Assembly: GCF_020179755.1 (NCBI RefSeq)
Contig: NZ_JAIUCY010000011.1
Coordinates: forward strand, 1 to 64,000
Origin: Herbaspirillum sp. alder98
GTDB lineage: Bacteria > Pseudomonadota > Gammaproteobacteria > Burkholderiales > Burkholderiaceae_D
Reading direction: 5' to 3'
Length of the DNA: 64,000 bases
The notes below the pieces were generated by a model. The model was not told the DNA's origin. It made no database searches and saw only the letters and a list, made by a program, of their open reading frames with translations. The translations under genes and the position numbers were made by a program. Positions 28,096-38,842 of the stretch are shown here, one piece after another. Each line of letters opens with the position of its first letter. Within the stretch, counting starts at the first letter, position 1.

Positions 28096-29748
28096 ATGAA
28101 ATCTCCAAGAATCGCAGCCCTGACCATGGCCTTCAGCCTGGCCTTCGGCGCTCTCGCGGCCGCCCCTGCCCAGGCCGAGAAAGTGCTGCGCATCGGCATG
28201 ACCGCCGGCGACATTCCCCGCACGCTGGGCCAGCCCGACCAGGGTTTCGAGGGCAACCGCTTCACCGGCATTCCGATGTACGACGGCCTGACCCAATGGG
28301 ACCTGTCCAAGGCCGACAAGGCCAGCGACCTGATTCCCGATCTCGCCCTGTCGTGGGCGGTCGACGCCAAGGATCATACAAAATGGATCTTCAAGCTGCG
28401 CCCCGGCGTCAAGTTCCATGACGGATCGGCCTTCAATGCCGACGCCGTGGTGTGGAACGTCAACAAGGTGCTCGACAAGAATGCAGCCCAATTCGATCCC
28501 AGCCAGGTCGGCGTCACCGCCTCGCGCATGCCGACCCTGCGCTCGGCCCGGAAGATCGACGACCTGACGGTGGAACTGAGCACCTCCGAACCCGACTCCT
28601 TCCTGCCGATCAACCTGACCAACCTGTTCATGGCCTCGCCCGCCCAGTGGGACAAGAAGCAGGCCGCCGTGCCGGCTTCGGTGACAGACAAGGCCGAGCG
28701 TTCCAAGCAGGCCTGGATCGCCTTTGCCGCTGATGCGTCCGGCACCGGTCCATTCAAGATGAGCAAGTTCGTACCGCGCGAACGCCTGGAAGTGGTCAAG
28801 AACGACGGCTACTGGGATGCGCAGCGCCGCCCCAAGATCGACCGCGTCGTGATGCTGCCGCTGCCCGAAGCCAACTCGCGCACCGCCGCCCTGATGTCGG
28901 GCCAGGTCGACTGGATCGAAGCCCCCGCGCCTGACGCGCTGGACGCCATCAAGGGCCGTGGCTTCAAGATCTATTCCAATCCGCAGCCGCACGTCTGGCC
29001 GTGGCAGTTGTCGTTCGTGCCCGGTTCGCCCTGGCTCGACAAGAAGGTGCGCTATGCCGCCAACCTGTGTATCAACCGTCCTGCCATGAAGCAGTTGCTG
29101 GGTGGGCTCATGGGTGAAGCCACCGGCACCGTGGAGCCTGGTCATCCATGGCGCGGCAACCCGACCTTCCAGATCAAGTACGACCCGGCCGCGGCCAAGA
29201 AGCTGATGACCGAAGCCGGCTATTCGGCCGCCAAGCCGCTGACGGTGAAGGTGCAGATCTCGGCATCCGGTTCGGGCCAGATGCAACCGCTGCCGATGAA
29301 CGAGTTCATGCAGCAGAACCTCAAGGAGTGCTTCTTCGACGTCCAGTTCGACGTGATCGAATGGAACACGCTCTATACCAACTGGCGTATCGGCGCCAAG
29401 GATCCGAGCGCGCACGGCGCCAACGCGGTCAACATCAGCTTCGCGGCGATGGACCCGTTCTTTGCCATGGTGCGTTTCGTCGATACCAAGGCCGCGCCGC
29501 CGACGTCCAACAACTGGGGCTTCTACAGCAATGCCGATGTCGATGCCCTCATTGCCAAGGCGCGCACCACCTTCGATCCCAAGCAGCGTGATGCCTTGCT
29601 GGCGCAGTTGCACGCCAAGATCGTCGACGATGCGCCCTTCGTCTGGGTGGCGCACGACACCGGACCACGCGCCATCTCGGCCAAGGTCAAGGGCGTAGTG
29701 CAGCCGCAAAGCTGGTTCATCGACATCGCCACCATGAACATGGATTGA
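28096..29748 (+). CDS. ABC peptide/opine-type substrate-binding protein (family 5)
   Basis: Periplasmic binding protein of 550 residues. A signal peptide ends AQA-EK at residue 27. The family-5 (DppA/OppA) fold shows in WIFKLRPGVKFHDGSAFNADAV-type sequence near residue 100 and in the later LVDDAPFVW-like IVDDAPFVWVAH. Family members bind peptides, opines, nickel or small amides. Its place with an amidase and ureidoglycolate lyase suggests a nitrogen-rich amide or ureide as ligand, which is inference. AGGAAAG precedes the start. Confidence 0.92.
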   Translation: MKSPRIAALTMAFSLAFGALAAAPAQAEKVLRIGMTAGDIPRTLGQPDQGFEGNRFTGIPMYDGLTQWDLSKADKASDLIPDLALSWAVDAKDHTKWIFKLRPGVKFHDGSAFNADAVVWNVNKVLDKNAAQFDPSQVGVTASRMPTLRSARKIDDLTVELSTSEPDSFLPINLTNLFMASPAQWDKKQAAVPASVTDKAERSKQAWIAFAADASGTGPFKMSKFVPRERLEVVKNDGYWDAQRRPKIDRVVMLPLPEANSRTAALMSGQVDWIEAPAPDALDAIKGRGFKIYSNPQPHVWPWQLSFVPGSPWLDKKVRYAANLCINRPAMKQLLGGLMGEATGTVEPGHPWRGNPTFQIKYDPAAAKKLMTEAGYSAAKPLTVKVQISASGSGQMQPLPMNEFMQQNLKECFFDVQFDVIEWNTLYTNWRIGAKDPSAHGANAVNISFAAMDPFFAMVRFVDTKAAPPTSNNWGFYSNADVDALIAKARTTFDPKQRDALLAQLHAKIVDDAPFVWVAHDTGPRAISAKVKGVVQPQSWFIDIATMNMD

Positions 29749-29757
29749 TGTCGTCCC

Positions 29758-29786
29758 GGTCGCGCCGATGCACCGTCGGCGCGACC
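29758..29786 (+). other. Intercistronic hairpin between binding protein and permease
   Basis: A perfect 11-bp stem, GGTCGCGCCGA (29758-29768) with TCGGCGCGACC (29776-29786), closes a 7-base loop ten bases past the binding-protein stop. No T run follows, as with the hairpins after phnD and urtA. Confidence 0.7.
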
Positions 29787-29818
29787 CCGTGCTGTTCGCT
29801 TAGCCCAAAGCCACGCCC

Positions 29819-30772
29819 ATGATTTCCTATCTGATCCGTCGCACGCTGTACGCCCTGCCCATCATGCTGGGGGTGGCCTTCCTGTGTTTCATGCTGGTCC
29901 ATATTGCGCCCGGCGACCCGCTGGTGGCGATCCTGCCGCCCGACGCGTCAGTCGATCTGCAAAAGCAGCTGATGGAACTGTATGGTTTCAATCGCAGCTA
30001 TCCCGAACAGTTCTTCAGTTGGGTCTGGCGCGCCCTGCATGGCGACCTCGGCAGCTCGATCGCCACCGGCCGGCCGGTGGCCGCCGAAGTGTTCAAGGCG
30101 GTCGGCAATACCTTCATGCTGGCCTCGATGGCGACCGCCATCGGTTTCCTGTTCGGCAGCCTGTTCGGTTTCGTGGCCGGTTATTTCCGCAATTCGTGGA
30201 TCGACCGCGCGGCCTCCTTCATTTCGGTCATCGGCGTCTCGGTGCCGCATTACTGGCTGGGCATGGTGCTGGTGATCATCTTCTCGTCGCGCCTGATGTG
30301 GTTGCCGGCCACCGGCGCCGGTCCCGATGGCTCGGGCGCCTGGGTGTGGGACCTGGAACACGTCAAGTACCTGATCATGCCGGCGGTGACCATGTCCTTC
30401 ATCCCGATGGGCATCATCGCCCGCACCGTGCGGGCGCTGGTGGCCGACATCCTGTCGCAGGAATTCGTGGTCGGCCTGAAGGCGCGCGGCCTGTCGGAGT
30501 TCGGGGTGTTTCGCCATGTGGTCAAGAACTCGGCGCCGACCGCGCTGGCGGTGATGGGTCTGCAGCTGGGTTACCTGCTGGGTGGCTCGATCCTGATCGA
30601 GACGGTGTTCTCGTGGCCCGGCACCGGGTTCCTGCTGAACCAGGCGATCTTCCAGCGCGACCTGCCGCTGCTGCAGGGGACCATCCTGGTGCTGGCGCTG
30701 TTCTTCGTGGCGCTCAACCTGGCCGTCGACATCCTGCAAACCATTTTCGATCCACGCATCGAGCGAGCCTGA
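29819..30772 (+). CDS. Dipeptide-type ABC permease, DppB family
   Basis: Inner-membrane permease of 317 residues with about six membrane segments. The start MISYLIRRTLYALPIMLGV and the ATPase-docking loop GLKARGLSEFGVFRHVVKNS are typical of DppB/OppB. It is followed one base later by the second permease gene. Confidence 0.94.
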   Translation: MISYLIRRTLYALPIMLGVAFLCFMLVHIAPGDPLVAILPPDASVDLQKQLMELYGFNRSYPEQFFSWVWRALHGDLGSSIATGRPVAAEVFKAVGNTFMLASMATAIGFLFGSLFGFVAGYFRNSWIDRAASFISVIGVSVPHYWLGMVLVIIFSSRLMWLPATGAGPDGSGAWVWDLEHVKYLIMPAVTMSFIPMGIIARTVRALVADILSQEFVVGLKARGLSEFGVFRHVVKNSAPTALAVMGLQLGYLLGGSILIETVFSWPGTGFLLNQAIFQRDLPLLQGTILVLALFFVALNLAVDILQTIFDPRIERA

Positions 30773-30773
30773 C

Positions 30774-31661
30774 ATGACCACCGCCACCACTGCAGTTCCC
30801 CTCGCGACCCCTTACCGTCGTTCACGCGGGCACTGGGCCAATGTCGGCGCGCGCCTGGTGCGCAACCCGGCGGCCCTGATCGCCGGCGCGGTATTGCTGG
30901 CATTGATCGTGATGGCCATCGCCGCGCCGTGGCTGATGCCGGCCGACCCGTTTGCCACCTCGATGTTTTCACGTCTCAAGCCGATCGGCACCGCCGGTCA
31001 CCTGCTGGGCACCGACGAACTGGGGCGTGACCTGCTGTCGCGCCTGATCCTGGGCGGTCGCCTGTCGCTGTTCATGGGTATCACGCCGGTGCTGCTGGCG
31101 TTCGTCATCGGCAGCGCCCTGGGCATCCTGGCCGGTTATGCCGGCGGCCTGATCAATACCGGGGTCATGCGCAGCATCGACATCCTGTATGCCTTCCCTT
31201 CGGTGCTGCTGGCGATTGCCCTGTCGGGTGCGCTGGGGGCCGGCATCTTCAATGCGCTCACCTCGCTGACCATCGTCTTCGTGCCGCAGATCGCGCGCAT
31301 CGCCGAAAGCGTCACCACCCAGGTCAGGCGCAGCGACTATGTCGATGCCGCCCGGGCCTCGGGCGCGGGCGCCTTCACCATCGTGCGGGTACATGTGCTG
31401 GGCAATGTGCTGGGGCCGATCTTCGTGTACGCCACCAGCCTCATCTCGGTCTCGATGATCCTGGCCTCCGGCCTGTCCTTCCTCGGCCTGGGCGTCAAGC
31501 CGCCCGAGCCGGAATGGGGCCTGATGCTCAACACCCTGCGCACCGCCATCTATACCCAACCCTGGATTGCCGCGCTGCCGGGGGCGTTCATCTTTGTCAC
31601 TTCGATTTCATTCAACATGCTATCCGACGGCTTGCGGTCGGCCATGGAGGTCAAGCAATGA
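30774..31661 (+). CDS. Dipeptide-type ABC permease, DppC family
   Basis: Second permease of the importer, 295 residues. A cytoplasmic N-terminus of about 35 residues precedes the first membrane segment. GTDELGRDLLSRLILGGRLSL and the EAA loop DAARASGAGAFTIVRVHVL mark the DppC/OppC family. Its stop overlaps the next ATPase start by four bases. Confidence 0.94.
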   Translation: MTTATTAVPLATPYRRSRGHWANVGARLVRNPAALIAGAVLLALIVMAIAAPWLMPADPFATSMFSRLKPIGTAGHLLGTDELGRDLLSRLILGGRLSLFMGITPVLLAFVIGSALGILAGYAGGLINTGVMRSIDILYAFPSVLLAIALSGALGAGIFNALTSLTIVFVPQIARIAESVTTQVRRSDYVDAARASGAGAFTIVRVHVLGNVLGPIFVYATSLISVSMILASGLSFLGLGVKPPEPEWGLMLNTLRTAIYTQPWIAALPGAFIFVTSISFNMLSDGLRSAMEVKQ

Positions 31662-32755
31662 GCCAGATCCACATCGTCGAACCGTCACATCACGCACAGG
31701 ATGTCGGCGGTCCGCGCCAGCCCTTGCTGGGCGTGCGCGATCTGTTGAAGCACTTTCCGCTGAAGGGACGCGGCCTGCCGTTTGCCGGCGGCCCGAAGAA
31801 GGCCGTGCGCGCCGTTGATGGTGTCAGCTTCGACATCATGAAAGGCGAGACGCTGGGCGTAGTCGGTGAATCCGGCTGCGGCAAGTCGACCACCGCCCGG
31901 GTGCTGATGCAGTTGATCGAACAGGACAGCGGCGAGCTGGTCTTCGACGGCCAGACCGTCGGTTCGCGCGCTATGCCCCTGCGCCAGTTCCGGCGCCAGA
32001 CGCAGATGGTGTTCCAGGACAGTTATTCGTCGCTCAATCCGCGCATGACCATCGAAGACTCGATTGCCTTCGCGCCCATCGTGCACGGCCTCAATGCGCG
32101 CGACGCCATCATGCGCGCGCGCGACCTGCTGGCGCGCGTCGGCCTGCAGCCGGAGCGCTTCGCCGGTCGCTATCCGCACGAGTTGTCGGGCGGTCAGCGC
32201 CAGCGTGTCAATATCGCCCGCGCCCTGGCGCTGGAGCCGCGCCTGGTGATCCTTGACGAGGCGGTGTCGGCGCTCGACAAGTCGGTCGAGGCGCAAGTGC
32301 TCAACCTGCTGCTGGACCTGAAGCAGGAATTCGGCCTGACTTATCTTTTCATCAGCCACGATCTCAACGTGGTGCGTTTCATTTCCGATCGGGTGCTGGT
32401 GATGTACCTGGGCCAGGTGGTCGAGCTTGGCAGCGCCGAGCAAGTATTCGATGCGCCGCTGCATCCCTACACCCGCGCATTGCTGCAATCCATGCCCAGC
32501 ATGGACCCGCAGCATCGGACCGAACACGCGCCGCTGTCGGGCGATCCGCCGAATCCGATCGATCCTCCTGCCGGCTGCCGCTTCCATACCCGCTGCGAAT
32601 TTGCCCAGCCGGTGTGCGGCATGCGCGCCCCGCGCTTCGATGAACCGTGCAGCGGACACGGCGTGGCCTGCCTGCGCTATGAAGCCGACAGTGGCTACGA
32701 CAGCGCCGCCTTCGATCGTGCAATGGCGGCCAACCGGGAGAACATCCATGTCTGA
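31658..32755 (+). CDS. Oligopeptide-type ABC ATPase, DppF family
   Basis: ATPase subunit of 365 residues. It has Walker A GESGCGKST, signature LSGGQRQR and Walker B LVILDEAVSAL, where Ala replaces the usual Pro after the catalytic Glu and Val-Ser-Ala follows as in DppF proteins. The C-terminal oligopeptide domain holds the cysteine cluster CRFHTRCEFAQPVC. The ATG at 31658 overlaps the permease stop. In E. coli dpp the order is D then F; here the F-like gene comes first. Confidence 0.93.
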   Translation: MSQIHIVEPSHHAQDVGGPRQPLLGVRDLLKHFPLKGRGLPFAGGPKKAVRAVDGVSFDIMKGETLGVVGESGCGKSTTARVLMQLIEQDSGELVFDGQTVGSRAMPLRQFRRQTQMVFQDSYSSLNPRMTIEDSIAFAPIVHGLNARDAIMRARDLLARVGLQPERFAGRYPHELSGGQRQRVNIARALALEPRLVILDEAVSALDKSVEAQVLNLLLDLKQEFGLTYLFISHDLNVVRFISDRVLVMYLGQVVELGSAEQVFDAPLHPYTRALLQSMPSMDPQHRTEHAPLSGDPPNPIDPPAGCRFHTRCEFAQPVCGMRAPRFDEPCSGHGVACLRYEADSGYDSAAFDRAMAANRENIHV

Positions 32756-33737
32756 GGTCATGATCAACCTGCGCGACCTGCGCGTCACCTTCAAGGCGCC
32801 CGGCAAGATCATCCGCGCCGTCAGTGGCGTCGACCTGGCGGTGCACGCCGGCGAAGTGGTGGCGCTGATCGGTGAGTCGGGCTCGGGCAAGAGCGTCACG
32901 CTGCGCTCGATCATGCGCCTGCATCCGCCGCGCACCACTACCATCGAAGGCGGGCTGGAAGTGGCGGGGCAGGATGTGCTGGCGATGTCGCCGCGGGAAT
33001 TGTCGGCGATGCGCGGCGACCAGGTCGCGATGATCTTCCAGGAACCGCTGCTGGCGCTGGACCCGGTCTATACCGTCGGCAGCCAGATCGTCGAGACCAT
33101 CCGCCGCCACAAGAAGGTGTCGGCCGCCGAGGCCCGCCAGCGCGCGCTGGCGCTGTTCGAGAAGGTACGCATCCCGAGCCCCGAGCGACGCCTCGATGCC
33201 TATGCGCACGAGATGTCGGGCGGCATGCGCCAGCGCGCGATGATCGCGCTGGCCTTGTCGTGCTCGCCCAAGGTGCTGCTGGCCGACGAACCCACCACCG
33301 CCCTGGATGCGACGGTGCAGATCCAGATCCTGCTGCTGTTGCGCGACCTGCAGCGTGAGCTGGGACTGTCGATCATCTTCGTCACCCACGACATCGGCGC
33401 CGCCGTCGAGGTGGCCGACCGGATCGCCGTGATGTATGCCGGGCGTATCGTCGAGCAGGGACCGGCGGCGCAGCTGCTGACGCAGCCGCGCCATCCGTAC
33501 ACCATCTCGCTGCTGCAAAGTCGCAGCCATGGCGCGATGCAGAAGGGCCAGCGGCTGCAGACCATTCCGGGCGCGCCGCCCGACCTGGCCAGGCTGCCGC
33601 CGGGCTGCGCCTTTGCCGAGCGCTGTGCGCATGCCATCGACCGATGCCGTGCCACGCAACCGGAGGAACTCGGCATCGGGCCGGCCCATACGGTACGCTG
33701 CCTGCGCGCCCAAGAATTGCAACTGGCCGTCGCATGA
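32748..33737 (+). CDS. Oligopeptide-type ABC ATPase, DppD family
   Basis: Second ATPase of the importer, 329 residues, with Walker A GESGSGKSV, signature MSGGMRQR and Walker B LLADEPTTALD, the pattern of DppD/OppD. The C-terminal cysteine region reads CAFAERCAHAIDRC. It starts eight bases before the preceding stop, so the ATPases are translationally coupled. The amidase follows after 22 bp. Confidence 0.94.
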   Translation: MSEVMINLRDLRVTFKAPGKIIRAVSGVDLAVHAGEVVALIGESGSGKSVTLRSIMRLHPPRTTTIEGGLEVAGQDVLAMSPRELSAMRGDQVAMIFQEPLLALDPVYTVGSQIVETIRRHKKVSAAEARQRALALFEKVRIPSPERRLDAYAHEMSGGMRQRAMIALALSCSPKVLLADEPTTALDATVQIQILLLLRDLQRELGLSIIFVTHDIGAAVEVADRIAVMYAGRIVEQGPAAQLLTQPRHPYTISLLQSRSHGAMQKGQRLQTIPGAPPDLARLPPGCAFAERCAHAIDRCRATQPEELGIGPAHTVRCLRAQELQLAVA

Positions 33738-33759
33738 CGCGCCACCTCAAGGAGACTGC

Positions 33760-34941
33760 ATGACCACCCAGGCACACTGCTTCGTACCCTATCCCGATGC
33801 GCCAGTCGCCTCGAACCCGACCGGCCCGCTGGCGGGATCGACGCTGGCCGTGAAGGACATCTTCGATGTCGCCGGCTATCCGACCGGTTGCGGCAATCCG
33901 CACATGCTGGCGATGTCCGGCATCAAGGCGCGCTCGGCGCCGGCGGTGCAGGCGTTGCTCGACGCCGGTGCGCGCTTCGTCGGCAAGGTCCATACTGACG
34001 AACTGGCGTTCTCGATGAATGGCAAGAACGCCCATTTCGGCACTCCGCGCAATGGCGGCGCGCCGGATCGCATTCCGGGTGGCTCCAGTTCGGGTTCGGC
34101 CTCGGCGGTCTCGAATGGCCTGGCCGACATTGCGCTGGGCACCGACACCGGTGGCTCGGTGCGCACGCCTGCCAGTCATTGCGGCCTGATCGGGCTGCGT
34201 CCGACGCATGCGCGCGTCTCGCTGGCCGACGTGATGCCGTTGTCGCCGACGTTCGACACGTGTGGCTGGTTTGCGCGCGACATCGGCCTGTTCGGCCGGG
34301 TCGGCGACGTGCTGCTGGGCGAGGACAGCAGCGTGCTGCCCGAACGCCCGCGCACCCTGGTCGCCGCCGATGTGCTGGCGCTGCTGGAGCCGCGCGTGCA
34401 GGCGGTGTTTTCGGCTACGTTGGACCGCTTCTCGGGCGTCATCGGCACGCCCCAGCCGGTCAAGACCGCCAGCCCATCGTTCGAGGCCCTGTTCTGGGCG
34501 TTTCGCACCATCCAGGGGTTCCAGGCCTGGCAGAGCCATGGGGACAACATCCGTCGTCACGACTTTCATCTGGGGCCGGGCGTGGCCGACCGTTTTGCCT
34601 GGTCGGCCACCATCACGCCGGAACAGATGGAACAGCACAGCGCCGTGCGCTGGGCGTTCCGGGATGACTTCGCGCGACTGCTCGGCTCCGATGGCGTGCT
34701 GCTGTTGCCTACCGTGCCGGACGTCGCCCCGCTGCTGACCGATTCCGAACCGGCGCTGGAAAACTATCGCAACCAGGCCGTGCGCATGCTGTGCCTGGCA
34801 GGGTTGTCGGGCTTTCCGCAGATCTCGCTGCCGCTGATGCAGCTCGACCAGGCGCCGTTCGGTTTTTCGCTGATCGGCCCGCCCGGCAGTGACCGTTCGC
34901 TGATCCGGTTTGCCGCGAGGTTGATGCATGAGTGCGCCTGA
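33760..34941 (+). CDS. AMI1-like amidase (amidase signature family)
   Basis: Cytoplasmic amidohydrolase of 393 residues. The Ser-cisSer-Lys triad is complete: Lys32 in LAVKDIFD, cis-Ser in GGSSSGSAS (about 107-115) and Ser133 in GTDTGGSVR. The length and the segments NGKNAHFGTPRN and FDTCGWFARD recall plant AMI1 indole-3-acetamide hydrolase from memory. AAGGAGA precedes the start, and the 3' end overlaps the ureidoglycolate lyase gene by 14 bases. It probably releases ammonia from an imported amide; the substrate is not proved, and aryl- or alkyl-amides are alternatives. Confidence 0.9.
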   Translation: MTTQAHCFVPYPDAPVASNPTGPLAGSTLAVKDIFDVAGYPTGCGNPHMLAMSGIKARSAPAVQALLDAGARFVGKVHTDELAFSMNGKNAHFGTPRNGGAPDRIPGGSSSGSASAVSNGLADIALGTDTGGSVRTPASHCGLIGLRPTHARVSLADVMPLSPTFDTCGWFARDIGLFGRVGDVLLGEDSSVLPERPRTLVAADVLALLEPRVQAVFSATLDRFSGVIGTPQPVKTASPSFEALFWAFRTIQGFQAWQSHGDNIRRHDFHLGPGVADRFAWSATITPEQMEQHSAVRWAFRDDFARLLGSDGVLLLPTVPDVAPLLTDSEPALENYRNQAVRMLCLAGLSGFPQISLPLMQLDQAPFGFSLIGPPGSDRSLIRFAARLMHECA

Positions 34942-35452
34942 CGCGGGACGTGCCACGGTGATCGTGGCGCAGCCGTTGAGCCATGCCGCATTCGCGCCGT
35001 ACGGCCATCTGATCGCGCCCGGCCAACAGCAGCGCGACATCAACTTCGGCACCACGCGCCGCTTCGATGATGTCGCCCATCTCGACACCGAGGCCGAAGG
35101 CGGTCGGGTCGGCGTAGCGATCTTCCGCACCGACGCCCACACCCATCGCGCACCTTATCCGGTGCGCGCCTTCGAACGCCATCTGCTGGGCAGCCAGAGC
35201 TTCGTGCCAATGGGCGCGTCGCGCATGCTGGTGGTGCTGGCCGGCAGCGGCGCCCAGCCGGATGCGTCCGCCATCGTCGCCTTCGTGGTCGAGGCCGGGC
35301 AGGGCGTCACCCTCAAACGCGGGGTCTGGCACCATCCGCTGATTACGGTGGGCGCCGCCGATGTGCTGGTGATCGAACGCATGGCCGGCACCGAAGACTG
35401 CGAGGTGGTCCCGATGCATGCAGGCATCGACGTGGTGCTGGCCGAGGGTTGA
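34928..35452 (+). CDS. allA: Ureidoglycolate lyase, AllA family
   Basis: Predicted enzyme of 174 residues that splits ureidoglycolate to glyoxylate and urea, a late step of allantoin and purine breakdown. AllA features include FAPYGHLI near the start, RDINFGTTRRFDDVA, and the cupin-like core SQSFVPMGASRMLVVLA with GVWHHPL. It overlaps the amidase gene by 14 bases and ends the operon. No other allantoin-pathway gene is near. Released urea could be used by the urease encoded upstream. Confidence 0.88.
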   Translation: MSAPDAGRATVIVAQPLSHAAFAPYGHLIAPGQQQRDINFGTTRRFDDVAHLDTEAEGGRVGVAIFRTDAHTHRAPYPVRAFERHLLGSQSFVPMGASRMLVVLAGSGAQPDASAIVAFVVEAGQGVTLKRGVWHHPLITVGAADVLVIERMAGTEDCEVVPMHAGIDVVLAEG

Positions 35453-35576
35453 CGGGCGGCAAGCCGGAAAAGGTGAATCCTGCAATAATGCGGGAAACAC
35501 TAGGGCACTTGAATCCGTCGCGACCACGAAACGGGTTCTCATCAGTCTTTACGACAGCCGCCAATCCGAGACCACC

Positions 35577-36461
35577 ATGCTCTACGCCGTTGCCTGCTTC
35601 TTCCTGTGGGGGCTATTCCCGCTTTACTTCAAGCTGCTCAAGGAAATCCCTTCCTTCGATATCGTCGTCCACCGGCTGTTCTGGTCGTTCGTGTTCCTGG
35701 CCGGGGTGCTGGCCTGGCGTCGGCAATGGGGCTGGTTGCGGCAGGCCGCGCAACAACCGCGGGTACTGATCGGCTTCCTGGCCTCGGCGCTGCTGCTGTC
35801 GGGCAACTGGACGCTGTACGTATGGGCGGTCAACCAGGGCCGCATCGTCGACACCAGCCTGGGCTATTTCATGAGTCCGCTGTTCAGCGTGCTGCTGGGT
35901 TTCCTGATCCTCAAGGAACGCCTGCGGGCGCTGCAATGGGTGGCGGTGCTGCTGGCGCTGGGGGCCGTGCTGTGGCTGACGGTGGCCAACGGCAGCCTGC
36001 CCTGGATCGCGCTGGTCATTGCCGGCACCTTCGGCCTGTACGGGCTGTTGCGCAAGACGGCGCAGCTGGGCGCGCTGGAGGGGCTGTCGCTGGAAACCCT
36101 GATGATGCTGCCGCTGGTGCTGCTGATCCTGGGCGTGGACACCTGGCGCGACACCAACAGCTTCGCCCACGCCTCGACCGGCGCCCAGTTACTGCTGGCG
36201 CTGTCCGGGCCGGTGACGGCGGTGCCGTTGCTGCTGTTCGCCCAGGCGGCGCGTCGTATCCCGCTGTCGCTCTTGGGCTTGCTGCAATACATCTCGCCGA
36301 CGCTGCAATTGCTGACTGGCGTGGTGATCTACGACGAGGCCTTCGCCGGCAACCGGGCCATCGGATTTAGCGTGATCTGGCTGGCGCTCGCGGTATACTC
36401 CGCCGAAGGATTGTGGCGCTTCTGGCGCGCGCGGGGCCAAGGCTCTTCCGTGGACGCCTGA
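35577..36461 (+). CDS. rarD: RarD-like EamA family transporter
   Basis: Inner-membrane transporter of 294 residues with about ten membrane segments. FFLWGLFPLYFKLLKEIPSF near the start and the second-half QYISPTLQLLTGV are typical of RarD. The family belongs to the drug/metabolite transporter superfamily; substrates are mostly unknown. The ATG at 35577 gives a normal length although its ribosome-binding site is weak. Confidence 0.88.
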   Translation: MLYAVACFFLWGLFPLYFKLLKEIPSFDIVVHRLFWSFVFLAGVLAWRRQWGWLRQAAQQPRVLIGFLASALLLSGNWTLYVWAVNQGRIVDTSLGYFMSPLFSVLLGFLILKERLRALQWVAVLLALGAVLWLTVANGSLPWIALVIAGTFGLYGLLRKTAQLGALEGLSLETLMMLPLVLLILGVDTWRDTNSFAHASTGAQLLLALSGPVTAVPLLLFAQAARRIPLSLLGLLQYISPTLQLLTGVVIYDEAFAGNRAIGFSVIWLALAVYSAEGLWRFWRARGQGSSVDA

Positions 36462-36506
36462 GCGCCCCGCAATCACCCGTTTTCACTTTCAAGGGCACTG
36501 CAAAAA

Positions 36507-38174
<1,668 letters not shown>

Positions 38175-38203
38175 GTCTGCTCGACGCGTCGACAGGTGCA
38201 ATG

Positions 38204-38233
38204 AACGCCGCTGTGATCAGCGGCGTTTTTTTT
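38204..38233 (+). terminator. Terminator of ettA
   Basis: A perfect 10-bp stem, AACGCCGCTG with CAGCGGCGTT, and a TGAT loop run directly into eight T residues. Confidence 0.96.
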
Positions 38234-38330
38234 CGTGTGCGCTGCCGACGTAAAGAGTTGTAGGGATGCATGACGCTGCCGCGCCGTCCCGCTAACATCG
38301 CCTCAACCATTCAATACGGCGGGGCAGGCA

Positions 38331-38618
38331 ATGAACACACGATCGAGCGCAGCATTATTGACGGCCAGCGCACTGCTGAGCGCCTGCGGCTGGTCCAGCG
38401 GCGTGACTGCGCTCGATCACGACACGTACATGCTGACTGCCAGTTCGCCCTGGCAGGGCAATGACGGGGTGGCGATCAAGGGCTTGCAGCAGGCCGATGC
38501 CTATTGCCGCAATCTCGGTCGCCGCATGCGGGTGGTGGGCAGCGAGCGCTCCGATGGCTTGCCGGTGGTGCTGCCGCCCAGGGCGCTGCTGACCTTCAAG
38601 TGCGACAAGCCCGCCTGA
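38331..38618 (+). CDS. Small putative lipoprotein
   Basis: Predicted exported protein of 95 residues. The leader ends in the lipobox LLSAC with Cys at 19. The mature part has GLQQADAYCRNLGRRMRVV and two further Cys residues (CRN and CDKPA), which could form a disulfide. No function is recognised. It is a single-gene unit after the ettA terminator, with no clear Shine-Dalgarno sequence. Confidence 0.7.
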   Translation: MNTRSSAALLTASALLSACGWSSGVTALDHDTYMLTASSPWQGNDGVAIKGLQQADAYCRNLGRRMRVVGSERSDGLPVVLPPRALLTFKCDKPA

Positions 38619-38842
38619 TCCGGGTGCCGGGCAGGAATTGCTGTCCACAGGTAGAATCTCGGCCTTGCGTCCACAAGACGTCATCATAAAGAGCAGAGCG
38701 GCCGCCGCCCCACCGGGCGCATGGTCAATGCTCCGCCAACGTATTCGCGCCACCCGCTGCCATTGCATAAAAACCGCGTCCCGCGTGCTTCATGCCGCCA
38801 GGAAGACGCTTATTCATTCCGCTCACTCATCCGGTTTCAATC

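Noticed and set aside
27367..29709. A 780-codon open frame on the minus strand across the GntR and binding-protein genes
   Set aside because: It is antisense to two well-supported genes with conserved domains. High GC leaves long stop-free antisense frames, and this one has no recognisable domain or ribosome-binding site.
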